Positions 11,144 to 22,339 of a stretch of DNA of 64,000 bases are shown here, piece by piece. A program made the position numbers and the translations under genes. The stretch's first letter is position 1. Every line of letters starts with the position of its first letter. The notes beneath the pieces were generated by a model, which saw only the letters and a list, made by a program, of their open reading frames with translations, did not search any database and had not been told where the DNA came from. This stretch comes from Artemisia argyi (taxonomy: Eukaryota; Streptophyta; Magnoliopsida; Asterales; Asteraceae): positions 182,655,115-182,719,114 of the forward strand of contig CM060708.1 in assembly GCA_030686995.1 (NCBI GenBank). The letters run 5' to 3'.

Positions 11144-12443
11144 TCACTGGGGAGGGGGAACATAACGGTAATCATAGCCAGGAGGGAGGTGCCCGGTGTA
11201 CCCGTAGGGAGGATAGTCCTGCTCGCGTCCAGGGAATGGGTCGATCTGCAACTGGGGCTCGATGTGATCACGGGTTGAAAGATGCTGCATCTGGCGGACT
11301 GTGTGATCATACATCTAGTCAAACCTCTGGTCAAGTGGTGGCTCTCCATGCATCCACCTGACCTATCCAAGCCCCTTGATGCGCCTGCCAATCTCCCCGA
11401 CCCATGTGCCGGTAGTAGTTCGCAGAGCCAACCTCATAGTCCCCATACTGCTGTTGCTGGGGTGCACCCTCATCATCATCCTCATCAGCATCAGCAGCCG
11501 CTCCCCCTACAACATACTAAGCAAAGAACCCATCCCCCAACTCCATCACGATACTCATCAGCTTGAGGGACTTGGCCCTCACCACCAGGCATGCACCTCA
11601 ATCACTTAGGTATCCCATGATCTCCGACACAAGGATCCCATAAGAACGAGCCAGGCGGGTCACAAACATCCCTCCATAGATCTTATCACCATCCCTCTCC
11701 CCTACACTCGTCTTCAGATAACTAGCCACCTAGAATGGGATGTTACAACACACATCCTCTGAAAACATGGTGTATAGGTAGAAAAGGTCTGAAGCAGTGA
11801 CGTGGTGAGTGGAGCCATGGCGTCCTACCAAACTGTAGGTGATGCATCTGTGGGCTAACCTGATGCTAGGATCCCTAATGGAGGCCGCCCTAGTAGTCGA
11901 GGTGTATACCCCATTCCCAATATTCGGCTAGAACATAGCACACCTCAACTCATTCCTCATTGTCTCTCCACCCATCAGCCTTTGCATAAAACCACCCTGA
12001 ATAGCCTCATTCTGACTATACAAACCCAGTCTCCAACCAAACTCTGTAACCGAGCATGACCTAAGTTCCCCCCCCAGCCTAAAATAAATGGTAGTACCAC
12101 CCATATCCGTTCTAGCCTCAACCAAATCGAAATGAAAAGTAGCAAAGAATTCTCTCACCAATTCACTCTAAACTGTTTCCCTTATCCTAAAAAACCTTTC
12201 CCATTGAGGACCCGTAAATGCATCAGTTTGGATCCTTTCAAGGAAAGCATTCTCGAGGCCCTGGGCCCTCAAAAAGTCCCAATTAATCACTGCCCCCCGG
12301 TCGATCTGGTGGTATAGTAATTCAGCATATTTGGTTGTAGAGGCATTATCCTCAAACACACCCCAACTATGAATTGTGTCGCCCAAATTCACGCGTTGGG
12401 ACCTTGATGAACTCCCTCGGTGTTGTCGGGTGCGCTTGCTCAT
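11144..12443 (-). pseudogene. E3 Athila/Tat-type extra ORF, broken
   Basis: The frame starts MSKRTRQHRGSS at 12443, contains GVFEDNASTTKYAELL, WDFLRAQGLENAF, REFFATFHFD, FRLGGELRSCSVTEFGWRLGL and, further on, YGGMFVTRLARSYGILVSE, and ends in a Pro/Gln/Tyr-rich tail at 11144. From memory this is the plant-specific ORF of unknown function found in Athila/Tat-type elements; it has no polymerase or integrase motif. In-frame stops occur at 12168-12170 and near 11925, 11733, 11610 and 11520, and there is one frameshift near 11398. It is clearly nonfunctional. Most stops are TAG, several where the family usually has Trp, consistent with deamination of methylated cytosine. Confidence 0.7.
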
Positions 12444-13139
12444 TTTCCTAGAAAAAGATGGAATGGAATGGAAGTGATTAGAATAAGAGTTCTATGGAGT
12501 TAAGCTATCAGACCCGTCTGACGCCTCCAGACCACAAAGCATGACGCCTTCAGACCCAACAGATATTGAACCATGCAATTACGAGGGAAAAATCAATTTT
12601 CAAACTCTAAATTCATGAGCCAAACACCCCTTTTTACAGAAAACATGGGTGGGGGATCAAAAAATTCGTGGTGTGAAAAAATTTTCCGCAATTGACTCAT
12701 GACTCCTATCAATTATTACTACCCAATGCCTTAATTATGGTTACACAATACCTATAGAAGGGCATTACGAGTTCTAAGAATGAATCAATGTTAGGGTTTC
12801 GGATGATGGGGGTTTTCAAAATTGGTAGGTCCTAAGGATAATTGAACGAATAAGGATCAAGAAAAGTTACTTACCACGTGGAGATCGGTCACAGAAGATG
12901 TTGGACTTGATCTTGAAGGCTCGGAGGTGAAGTATCAATTGGATATGGTTTGTGGGGTATGTGTTGAAAGTGATGGATATGAGGTTAATATTGTTGAGAA
13001 TGCGAGGTGACGTCGTCAAGAGTAAATTCTGACGCCGTCAGATGCCTGGATTATGGATACTTTGTGACAATTTCAAATTTTGTCCCTGCACTATTATTAA
13101 TAGCTAATCAAGGGTATAAACTATGAATAGCCATTCCCG
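12444..13139. other. E3 spacer between gag and extra ORF
   Basis: No coding sequence is seen. TGACG-type motifs occur at about 12518, 12541, 13009 and 13029, matching those in the LTR. In autonomous relatives pol would be expected near here, but no protease, reverse transcriptase or integrase motif is visible on either strand. Confidence 0.6.
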
Positions 13140-14612
13140 TTAGTGGAGTCCACCAGGGTCAAAAATTTTGTTACTGTCACGAAGTGAGGTGTGGTTATGA
13201 ATAGGGCTGGTCACAATCCCACTAAGGTCGTAATCCTCATATTGGTAAATAGTGGGTAAGGGAAGGAGTTGTTCCATAGAGGTTTCTGAAGCTGAAGTCT
13301 TTTTGAGGTGCACCCTTTTCACACCAGGTTTAAAACCAAAGGAACGTTCCTTATGCAAATTAGGGAGCGTGACTTGCAAACTTCCAATGAAGATGTTGTG
13401 AAATTGCAAGTTCTTTTCTTCTTGAGGACGCTCATAGAAGTAATGGGTAATTGAAGGTGAAGCACTTGGAGAGGGTTTTTTTTTATTATCCTCTCCGTCA
13501 CACACCAAAGGGGTTGGGAGTTCAAAGATCTTTTTGATTTTCCTGGGTGTGGATTTTTCCCTAATATTCTCCTTAATTCTTGATATAAATTCATCGGCCA
13601 AGTCCATAAAAGCATTCCTAGTGCTTTCCATGCGAGTTTCTAAGCGCTGAATCTGTTTCTCCTGATTATTCATGAAGGTTATCATTATCCCTTCGAACTC
13701 CTCTTGTCGTGAACGTTCAGGAAAAGTGTACTTGCGAATTGCACTCACATGTCTATCAGGACTCATTGCGGCTTCAGCTGCAGGCATTTCAGCCCTCATC
13801 AATTCCTTAACCTGCTTCTCGATATTTTCCAATAATTGTTCTTGGGTAGCGTTTACATAATCTAGATTCCCTTCTTTTGAAAACATCGGATCCTCCCATC
13901 CTTCTTCTTCGTATTGTGCTAACCCCCCAAGAACTTCCCAGCATTTATCAATGCTAAGTCTGTTTAGTCTACCATTGGCAGCGTAATCTATGGCCCTTCT
14001 CGTTTGATAATTAACTTTATCGTAAAAGATTTAAATTTGGAGCCACGGTTCTATGCCATGATGAGGGACTTTTTGGAGTAAGTCCTTGTATCGAGTCCAT
14101 GCTTCATAGAAGGTTTCACCTTGACGCTGTTGGAACATCAAGATATCATTTCTAAGCATCGTAGTTCTCCCCGGTGGGAAAAATTGAGCAAGGAAACGAG
14201 AAGTGAGATCATCCCAAGAGGTGATGGATCCCCCGGGTAAACGTTCAAGCCATTGACTAGCTTGATCACGTAGAGAGAATTGGAATAGACGTAATCGGGT
14301 AGACTCTCTAGTTGCAACATCAAGGTCTATGGAATCTACGATTTTAAGGAAATCCTTGAGATGTTGATTAGGATCTTCGGAATGAAGTCCATGGAATGCA
14401 CATCCGCTTTGCACCAACCGGATGATGTCGGATCGCAAGGGGGACACATTGGCTCCTTGAGTGAGCTCAATGGTGTTTTGATAGCCTTGGTGGCTAGGAC
14501 GGGAATACTCTCCTAAAGTTCGGGGCCTAGGAGGTTGGTTTGCTAGTGGTGGGTTTTGTGGGTGGTTTTGTTGTGGTGGGTTGATGGGATCAAAGATATT
14601 ACCACCTTCCAT
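13140..14612 (-). pseudogene. gag: E3 gag, one in-frame stop
   Basis: This is a Ty3-type gag frame of 491 codons. From MEGGNIFDPINP it runs through the retrotransposon gag domain (CAFHGLHSEDPNQHLKDFL, FSLRDQASQWLERL, FLAQFFPPGRTTMLRNDI, FYEAWTRYKDLLQKVPHH) to a charged, coiled-coil-prone C-terminal half from 13886. A single TAA at about 14031-14033 lies where related proteins have Gln in an LQIQIFYD-like motif, so a CAA-to-TAA change is likely. The frame is otherwise open across the stop. No CCHC knuckle or protease follows. It would form or enter the particle; with the stop, only a 193-residue N-terminal piece would be made. It begins about 145 bp from the primer-binding site. Confidence 0.82.
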
Positions 14613-14756
14613 GATGTCGGATTGTAAAGGTTACGAACAAAGAAACGAAGAAATAAGATAGACTAAAGAAAACCTAAAAATAAAAATAAAACCTTACTAG
14701 AAAGGAATCTAGCAAGTAGACCCAATAAAAAGAAATCCTAACCTAGACAATAACTA

Positions 14757-14776
14757 TTCCCCGGGCTGCGGCGCCA
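14757..14776 (-). other. E3 primer-binding site (tRNA-Asp-like)
   Basis: In element sense it begins TGGCGCCG and ends GGGGA, close to the complement of the tRNA-Asp 3' end used by Athila/Tat elements, with a one-base insertion and a changed pair in the middle. It lies six bases inside the 5' LTR and sets the element on the minus strand. Confidence 0.75.
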
Positions 14777-14782
14777 AAAACG

Positions 14783-16240
14783 TGATACGTGGGAATTACG
14801 CCCTCACAACAGGTTTTACCTCTCAAGGGATCTCAAGAAGCTTACAACCCCCACCAGGCAATGTACCTGATCGTTGTAGTATAGTATAGTGACAAGTACC
14901 GGGGGATTGATCGTTCAACTCAGGAATAATGTCACTAGGATTAGAAAGCCTACTAAACTAGGTCTAGAGGTGAGGGATGATTCTTTTTGTATTTTGTTAT
15001 ATTTTATGAAAGCAAGTAAAATCTCGGGTTTTGAAGGAGTGGGCGGAATTAGTTGCTAGCCAACTAACCCAATTTACTACCAACGCGATTAAAATAAAAT
15101 AAAAGAAATGGAAATTAAACTATTATACTAATGTGGTGGAAACAATACTGAGAAAAGTTGTGTTTACTTAGATTTCATTACTCCCTAGATATCTTTTACA
15201 GGTTGATTAGCTTGATACAATTGCATGGATGACGGGTTATATTCCTTAATACTAGTCTTAGGGCCGTGTACAATATTCCCTAACTCTATAAGATCCTACT
15301 TCACTCCTATGTCGAGCCGTTAGAAGCTCCTAACATGGGATCATTAGAATTCTCTTACGCATTAAATATAACCAAAAATCGTAGTACACCTCCGATCATG
15401 TTTCTTAAGACGTTCAAGCAAGTTACCAATGGAAGTCTGCCAGTTTTCTTAAGCTTAACATTGAATACAATCATCCGTAACAATTATAAACAAACAATCA
15501 ACCCATAATAAACATCTAGGTTTCACTACATCTAAGCAAACACAATAAAAACCTAGCCTAGCATGTTAAAGAGAAGACAAGCGTAAGATATAATCACACA
15601 ACACATAGACATATTGAATTATTTGAATAAGTACTTATCTTCAATTGAACATGGAAGAAACAAAGGGTTGAAACCCTTCAAATAGCTGGAAAATTCGTCT
15701 AGGGTTTTATTCCCTCAAAGTTGCACACAAAGTTCCACACCTTACAATGAAAAATTGGAAAAATATATATAGACTATGCATCCTGACGGCGTCATGTGTT
15801 AACCTCTGACGCCGTCAACTCACCGCCATGATGAAATTCGTATTGCCTAGATCCATTTCTGACGCCGTCATGTAGAAAATCACTCTGGGCCGTCATGTGT
15901 AATTGGACCCTGACGGCCTTGGTAACGTCGTCAGGCCAATAAGCTTAAAAACATTTTGGATCGTCACGTTATAATTTCCACATCCACCTCTTTTGTCACT
16001 CTTGACGCCATCACATGTAATCCCTTGACGTCGTCAGGTACTGTTCCAGCAAGGAAATTGAGACTTTGCCGTTTTCTTCACTTTTATGCTCCAAAAACGT
16101 CCAAAATACTTCCTTTTCCAAATTTCTCTCCAAAAGTATCTAAAATGACAAAAGAAACGATTTAGGGCAATATTTGATCAAATAATCTCGAATTCGGGCT
16201 TAAATAACCCCTTAAAAGCGGTACATTTTTCGCCTCATCA
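14783..16240 (-). repeat. E3 5' LTR
   Basis: A 1,458-bp LTR with TGATACG...CCTCATCA ends, followed by the GTACT target duplication at 16241-16245. It carries the tRNA-Asp-like segment at 14871-14905 and several TGACG(C/T)CGTCA palindromes between about 15784 and 16036. Confidence 0.9.
14871..14905 (+). other. tRNA-Asp-like sequence in E3 5' LTR
   Basis: TCGTTGTAGTATAGT and the following bases match the tRNA-Asp 5' half. It lies about 95 bp from the primer-binding site and on the same strand as the primer tRNA, so element RNA would be complementary to both tRNA ends. Confidence 0.6.
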
Positions 16241-16587
16241 GTACTGCTAGCACTTCTTCAAAAGTAAGACCAAGGAAGTTCAATTGCTACAAACCTAGAA
16301 TGCCTTACACCTCAAAGAGAGTACCTAGATCAAAGAACCCAACACCAACTGTTAAAACTAAATGGGTTAAGAAAGAATGTACTGATGGGGAACAAATAGT
16401 ACTTTCAGTGAATAAGGGTGAAAAAGGGAGTGTTTATAAGAATCAATCACAGGTTTTGGAAACAAAGACAATAATTCTTGATAGTGCTTTCAAAAATAGT
16501 GGAGATTACATACTCAAAGAATTTGAGTATGTCATTCCACAAGGGGAACACAAGTCAGTAATGGCTTGGGTTCCTAAAAGAAACTAA
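16241..16587 (+). pseudogene. gag: E2 gag, C-terminal part after E3
   Basis: The E2 gag frame resumes after E3 and ends MAWVPKRN with TAA at 16585-16587, the usual end of this gag type (E4 ends FVAWVTKMN). It is basic and has no further zinc knuckle. It can no longer join its N-terminal part because of the E3 insertion and the upstream breaks. Confidence 0.8.
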
Positions 16588-16608
16588 CCCTTTTCATCTT
16601 TATGCAGG
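16588..16608 (+). promoter_or_regulatory. Splice-acceptor-like site at E2 gag/pol junction
   Basis: Directly after the gag TAA come 20 bases, pyrimidine-rich and ending ATGCAG, then GG. The pol frame is in phase right after CAG. E4 has the same spacing and phase with a different sequence. No convincing donor was found. Confidence 0.4.
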
Positions 16609-18562
16609 GCAACCCAGAAGAGGAGCTTAAAGATCATCTTATCATTGACAGTGGCTGCTCTGGAAGCATGGCAGGAGAAAAGGAGCTCTTGTCAGATTTT
16701 CAAGCTTATTTTGGAGGAAAAGTTGCATTTGGGAATGATCCTGATGGAGGGAGAATCACTGGCAAAGGAACCATCAAGACTGGATCCATTGATTTTGAGA
16801 ATGTTAGATATGTGAAGGAGCTTAAATTCAGTCTTATGTCAGTATCTCAAATCTGTGAAAAGAAATATCCTGTGTTATTTCTTGACACATAATGTCTTAT
16901 TCTCTCCCCTGAGTTTAAGTTAGAAGATGAAAACTTGGTGATGCTGAGAGCACCAAGAACCAATGATGTGTACAGTTTAGATTTGAAGAATATCAATCCT
17001 ACTCAAAGAGCAACATGTTTAGTAGCAAGGGTAACATTGGAAGAAGCACATCAATGGCACAGAAGATTAGGGCATGTAAATTTCAAGAACATCAACAAAT
17101 TGGTCAAAGGCAATTTAGTTAGAGGTTTACCTTCTAGAACATACAAGAATGATCACTCATGTCTGGCTTGCAAGAAGGGTAAACAACACAAGGCTTCATG
17201 TAAAAAGATTGAAGAAAGAACTATTAGAGAGCCTTTGGAATTGCTGCATATGGATCTGTTTGAACCTATTAATGTTTCAAGTTTGAACAAGAAGAATTAC
17301 TGCTTGGTTATAACAGATGATTGTAGCAGATTTAGTTGGGTCTTTTTCTTAGGATTTAAGGATGAAAGTTTTGATGCTATTCATGATCTCATAATAGCAC
17401 TTGAAAATCAGTTGAGACTCAAAGTTAGATCTATCAGATGTGATAATGGAACTGAATTCAAGAATCAGCTTATGGATGAGTTTTGTGCCAAGAAAGGAAT
17501 TAAGAGAGAGTTTAGTATTGCAAGAACTGCTCAGAAGAATGGAGTTGCAGAAAGGAAGAATAGAACTTTGATAGAAGCAGCAAGGACAATGCTTGCAGAT
17601 TCTCAACTACCTGTTCCATTTTGGGCTGAAGCTGTAAGTGCTGCTTGTTATGTGTTGAATAGAGTATTAGTGGAAAAACCTCAGATGAAGACACCTAATG
17701 AGTTAATTATGGGAAAGAAACCAAACATTAAGTTTATGAACTCTTTTGGATTTCCTCTGACTATTTTGAACACTGTTGATACTCTGGGAAAGTTTGATGG
17801 CAAGTCAGATGAAGGATACTTATTGGGTTATTGTACCAATAGCAAAGGATTCAAAGTGTACAACAGGGCTACCAAGAAGGTTCAAGAATGTCTTCATGTT
17901 GAATTTCTAGAAGATCAAGGAAATCAAATAGGTAAAGGTCCTGATTGGATGTTTAATCTTGATATTTTGGCTTCATCCATGAATTATGTGCCTGTTAGAG
18001 AAGAAAATCAAGTTGTTCACAATGAAGAAGAATCACAATACATTGTTCATGGAGTAAATATGAGATCTGAAGATGTTCCTGATGAAGAATCCATTGAAAA
18101 GAAGAAAAGTACTTTTGAACCTCAAAGTACTGTTTAACCAAAAAGTATTGTTCAACCAAACTCCACAGTATCTGATGAAGACCAAGCTATCCAAGATGAA
18201 CTTAATAGGATGCTTCTTCAACAAACTATTGCAAAATCCTATGAAGATGATCAAAGGAGAGCTTATGAAGCAGAAAAGAAGAAGGCTAAAGGCACTGACA
18301 GTACTTTGCATCAAAGTACTCCTGATCCATTTGAAAGTACTGCAAATGTATTAGATACATCAAATTTGATCAATGCTGATGATTTGAATGATCCAACCAT
18401 GCCTGCCTTAGAAGATACTGATGATGAGTTAGAGAAAGAAGGAATTTTCTCAGATTCCAATGAAGACCCTGATTTCACAAATTTGGAAGATAATCTGAAG
18501 TTTCACCAACTCCTACATTGAGAATTCATAAAGATCATCCTGTCAGTAAAATTATTGGACCT
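16602..18562 (+). pseudogene. pol: E2 pol, protease and integrase part, broken
   Basis: The frame opens at ATGCAG just after gag. The protease active site DSGCS is present, followed by GSMAG where E4 has RHMTG. A TAA near 16890 breaks the frame. The integrase zinc domain (HRRLGHVNF, then CLACKKGKQH) starts near 17050, and the catalytic core shows [15 protein letters not shown] and NGVAERKNRT, i.e. the D,D-35-E triad. The C-terminal part is acidic and rich in Ser-Thr pairs encoded by AGTACT. Further stops lie at 18135 and near 18519. E4 interrupts the gene at 18563; the reverse transcriptase part continues after 54097. Integrase inserts the cDNA in the nucleus. Confidence 0.88.
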
Positions 18563-19041
18563 TGATAGATCTAAACACCTTGAACTGTGTTAGATTGATA
18601 CTTTGAGTTATATCACTAAGTATGCGGAATCTACTTAGTAACACTTAGAAGTTTGATTGTGAGTAAGACAGTTGTTTATGAATAAGAACAATGTATGTAA
18701 CAAACGATTAGCTCCAATATTATTAATGATAATAATACGAGTGATCTTGATATCACTAGGGTTACACCTTGAAGCTCTAGAAAACGTATATCTAACCTTT
18801 AACCTAGGATCTCCTTTTATAGCACAAGGAGTCCTCTTCTACAAGATAAGTATAATGCTAATAGAATAAGATATACACAAGATCTATTCTAGATTTATCT
18901 AAACACGTTTCCTAACAGTTATCTAAACAGCAGTGGTAATATATGTTCTTGCAGTGGTAATGAGTTTCCACTGCAAGTACAATCTTCAGCAGTTGTAACA
19001 TCTTCACTTAGCCGTGGTAACTGTTAGTATAATTCCTAACA
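18563..19041 (-). repeat. E4 3' LTR
   Basis: A 479-bp LTR ending in ...AACA. Four CAGTGG-type motifs cluster near its right end (about 18933-19020). The element's polypurine tract follows at 19042-19061, AGTTAGGGGAGGAT in element sense. Confidence 0.92.
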
Positions 19042-19130
19042 ATCCTCCCCTAACTTATGATTAATAAATAAATCAATAAGTTTCTTCAAGTATTCAGTAA
19101 ACATGAGGATATGGGAATTCTTCCAAACAC

Positions 19131-21994
19131 TTATCTTCTTCTTAACTCTTTATCAGCTCTCACACTTTGATCATAAATCCTTTGTAGCAAATCTTCTATG
19201 ACTTCAGTTCTTTCCCAGCACCTAAGCTTCACTGACCTCATCACATCCAATACTCCAGCTCTCAATGGATATTCTTTCTCAGCTAGCATAAAGACATCAA
19301 CTCCATCTTGAGTAGAAAGATGATGCACAACACTTGAGTCATAAAACTTCCACAAGGTATTACAGTTGTGAGCTTCAAAGCTCCAATGTCTGTCACTTGG
19401 GTCAGGTTCATATAGTCTTCTGAAGTGAACCCATAACTCCTTAGCCTTGACATCAACAAGTTCATCCTTCTCGAACTGATCTTGCACAAGCCTCCACAAA
19501 GTATCCAAGTCATCTCTATCACAAGATCTAACAATGTCTTTAAAATCTCTGCAGATACTTGTGACACTTCCAGTTCTAATGATCTTCCAAGTAACTCCAA
19601 AATCATTAGAATAAATTTCCCAACCAACAACTGGATATTTTGTTTGTAGAGGTTCAATATTGAGTACATCAGTCTCTATGAACATCATATTTGTAATTTG
19701 CTCTTCTGTCAACTTGATAGGACCCTCTTCTGCTTGAGATGATTCCTGAGTCTTCAACTTCTTAGTATCTCTTGATTCAAGACTCACTCCAGACCTTTTT
19801 GTCTTCATTACTATAGGTTCTTGATCCATTGGAATGAATTTACTATCTTGTCTTTTGATTCTGTAGTAAATACCTTCAATCTGATCATGTGACATTCCTT
19901 TGAATTGAGCCATCTTCATATTACCAACATGGCAACAAAAAGTCTTCATCTCAGCAATGATCTGTGCCTTTGTAAGTTTCCTTGGCTTCTTTTGACCTTT
20001 TCTAACATCCCCAATGATTTCATCAAGAGCCTGCTGATTCTTCATTTGAATGAAGTCTTTTAATTGAGCAGACCTTTGTTCTTCATCCAAGGTTGTATTT
20101 GCAATAAGTTCAATAGCCTTCTTCCTGATTATTTGATCATTATTAATCAAGTAGTCAATCTCTTCTTCTGTAGGCACATAAGGAGGTTTCTCATGAATGA
20201 CAGTTGGTGAAACACTTGAAATTGGTTCTGCCATTACAGCTTCAAGCTTATCCAACCTCTTAGCTTCCATAAAACTAGCAACTTCATCTTCCTCTAGCTT
20301 TCTCTTCCTTTCATTCTCTGCTGCTTGCTCTTGCTCTGCCAATCTTGCATCAAAGTCAATCTGAGCTTGATCTTTCTTAGAAATCTTTCTTATTTGCTCT
20401 TGTTCTGAACCAGTCATAATTGCTTTACCTTTGACTGATCTTATTCTGGCAGCTTCTTCCTCTGCAGTGGTAACTAATTGAGTAGCAGTGGGAACTTTTT
20501 CACTTGCAGTGGAAATATGTTGATCAGTGGGAACTTGTTCTGCATCAGTGGAAATTGGTTGAGCAGTTCCAACTATATCATCAAAGTGAAAACCAGCATC
20601 AACATCCATATCTTCAAAATCCAATTTCCTCCCCTCAGTCTCAGCTACATCATCTCTTGCTTGAGCATTGTCAGAATCAGTGAGCTCAGCAAACTCCTTT
20701 TCAAAATTTGTACTCCTCCCCTTAAACTCTGCATCTGTTTTCCTCCCCTGTTTGGAAGAATCTCCCAAATCTTTAGTAGAACTTGCAGAAAATCCATCCT
20801 GAGGTGAAGATGATGAAGATAACACAACTTTAACAGGTATTTTCTTCTTGAGATTCTCAACTTCATTCTGCAATCTTAGAATCTCAGCCTTCAATTGATT
20901 CAGCTCTGTGGCATGTTGTACTTTGGTCTGTGCCAGATCTTTCTCCAGAGCTTGAACCTGCTTGACTAATTTTGTACAAATGTCCATCAATTCAGGTAGT
21001 TGCACACTGCCTTCATCACTTCCAAGTGTGTTACCTGTTGGGAGAGGTGAATCATGAGGCATTGATTCATGCTCTTCCCTAGTTGGACTAGGATTAAGCC
21101 TTGAACCACCACTGCTTGTCCCTAAACCAAAAGGTTCAGCAACATGCAATGTTGAGATGAGAGAAGTTGGCTGTTTAGGCCTTCTCTCATAAGTGTGAGT
21201 TACAGCAGGGGTATGGTGAATTGGTGGAACAACAATATTGGGTGTGTTATGGGATACAACTGGGATGGTTGCATCTTCACCCTGTACTTGAGCAATTTTA
21301 GCAAGCATTTGAGGAAAAAGTGGATGAACCTCCCCATTCCAAAGATCTGAAGCCTTACTCATGTTTTGAAAAACTTTTGGCTTAAGACAGGAAGGCTCAT
21401 AAATTCTATTGTGAGGTTGCAGTTGAAACTCATTTAACACTGCTTGCACAAACCTTGGATACATCAAAAATTTATATTGACTCTTTACATTGCCTTTCAT
21501 ATTATTGAAAATAAACTTTGAAAAATTGAAAGTCCTATCAGTTGCCAAACAAACCAAAGGATAAGCCATGGTTGATGCAAATTGTTCATAAGATGTTTTC
21601 TTAGGACTTAGGCAATGTAAAAGAGTGTGAATTAAAAATCTCCAATGGGGACAAAAACATCCTTTTCTGAAAGTTACTTTTTGTTCGGATGTATCATACC
21701 CTATTAAAGCAATATTAGTGAAAATTTCTGAATTAGGTAATGTGATGATACTGTGGCTCTTAGAGCATCCACAGATTCATGTGTGTCTCCCTGTTCAAGA
21801 GTTATGGACTCCACAGTGTTCCAGAACTGTTTGATATGAGAGACATATATTGTGGGATTAATAGTTAAGGCATACCTTATATGAGTTGTGTTTAGAAAAT
21901 CCACAATCTGATGAAAAACAGGGCCACTCTTCTCGTTTGACTTTTGTAGGTAGGCCACTTGGTTGTGCTCCTCGACAAATTTTAGAATCGCCAT
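19131..21994 (-). pseudogene. E4 ORF3 downstream of pol, one frameshift
   Basis: This large extra protein of the SIRE-type element, about 950 codons, has unknown function; such ORFs are often called env-like, but I see no signal peptide or membrane segment in the chosen frame. The start at 21994 (MAILKFVEEHNQ) lies 67-73 bp after a TATA box. The N-terminal domain (FHQIVDFLNTTHIRYAL, then FLIHTLLHCLSP, FLMYPRFVQ) is followed by a Ser/Glu-rich middle with coiled-coil stretches and a C-terminal domain (WKIIRTGSV, LDTLWRLVQDQF, LAEKEYPL). A frameshift near 21740 separates the first 85 or so residues from the rest; otherwise it is open to 19131. It is homologous along its length to E2 ORF3 (56932-59779). 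The middle contains repeated Thr/Ser motifs encoded by CCACTG. It is divergent from aORF. Confidence 0.75.
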
Positions 21995-22060
21995 GATATT
22001 TGTGAAAAAGAGAATAAAAGTGTTAGTAATCAAGATAAAAATCAAGCCGTATGTAGATCA

Positions 22061-22067
22061 GTTTATA
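22061..22067 (-). promoter_or_regulatory. TATA box of E4 ORF3
   Basis: TATAAAC on the minus strand, 67-73 bp before the ATG at 21994. The E2 counterpart lies at 56848-56853. A frame starting at 22045 (hydrophobic MIFILITNTF) would begin upstream of the expected transcription start and is not preferred. Confidence 0.5.
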
Positions 22068-22339
22068 CTAATAGGGTTTGAGGAGGTTGCGCAATGTGAA
22101 TTATCTTTAGAAAGAATTATCTTTGGAAAAGAATAAATTATAATAAGTAAGTAGATATTTCACAAAAAGATTTACCCTATTAATAAAGAAAGACGATTAT
22201 ATTTACAACGGCTAGTAAAAAATAGATTACTGACACAACAGTTGTAACGGCTAGTTCATCAGTGGAAAAATTACTCTTGCAGTGGTAACTAATGAACTAG
22301 CAGTGGTAAAATTTTCACAACATATCAAAGAGCAGGGGT

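Larger units (their letters stand above)
7174..16240 (-). mobile_element. E3: non-autonomous Athila/Tat-type element inside E2 gag
   Basis: The LTRs at 7174-8630 and 14783-16240 (TGATACG...CCTCATCA) are flanked by the 5-bp duplication GTACT (7169-7173 and 16241-16245). The site lies within one of E2's own AGTACT-type motifs. The primer-binding site beside the right LTR and both genes read on the minus strand. The internal region has gag and an Athila-type extra ORF but no recognisable protease, reverse transcriptase or integrase, so it would need proteins from elsewhere. Next to the left LTR, 193 bp of E2 sequence is duplicated (8631-8823). LTR divergence is about 3-4% by eye. Confidence 0.88.

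Noticed and set aside
19131..21569. ORF3 as a host nuclear gene
   Set aside because: It lies between the E4 polypurine tract and pol and has a homologue at the same place in E2, so it belongs to the element.
21994..22045. Start of E4 ORF3 at 22045 with a hydrophobic, signal-like N terminus
   Set aside because: It lies only about 20 bp after the TATA box, before the likely transcription start, and does not align with E2; 21994 aligns and has the expected leader.
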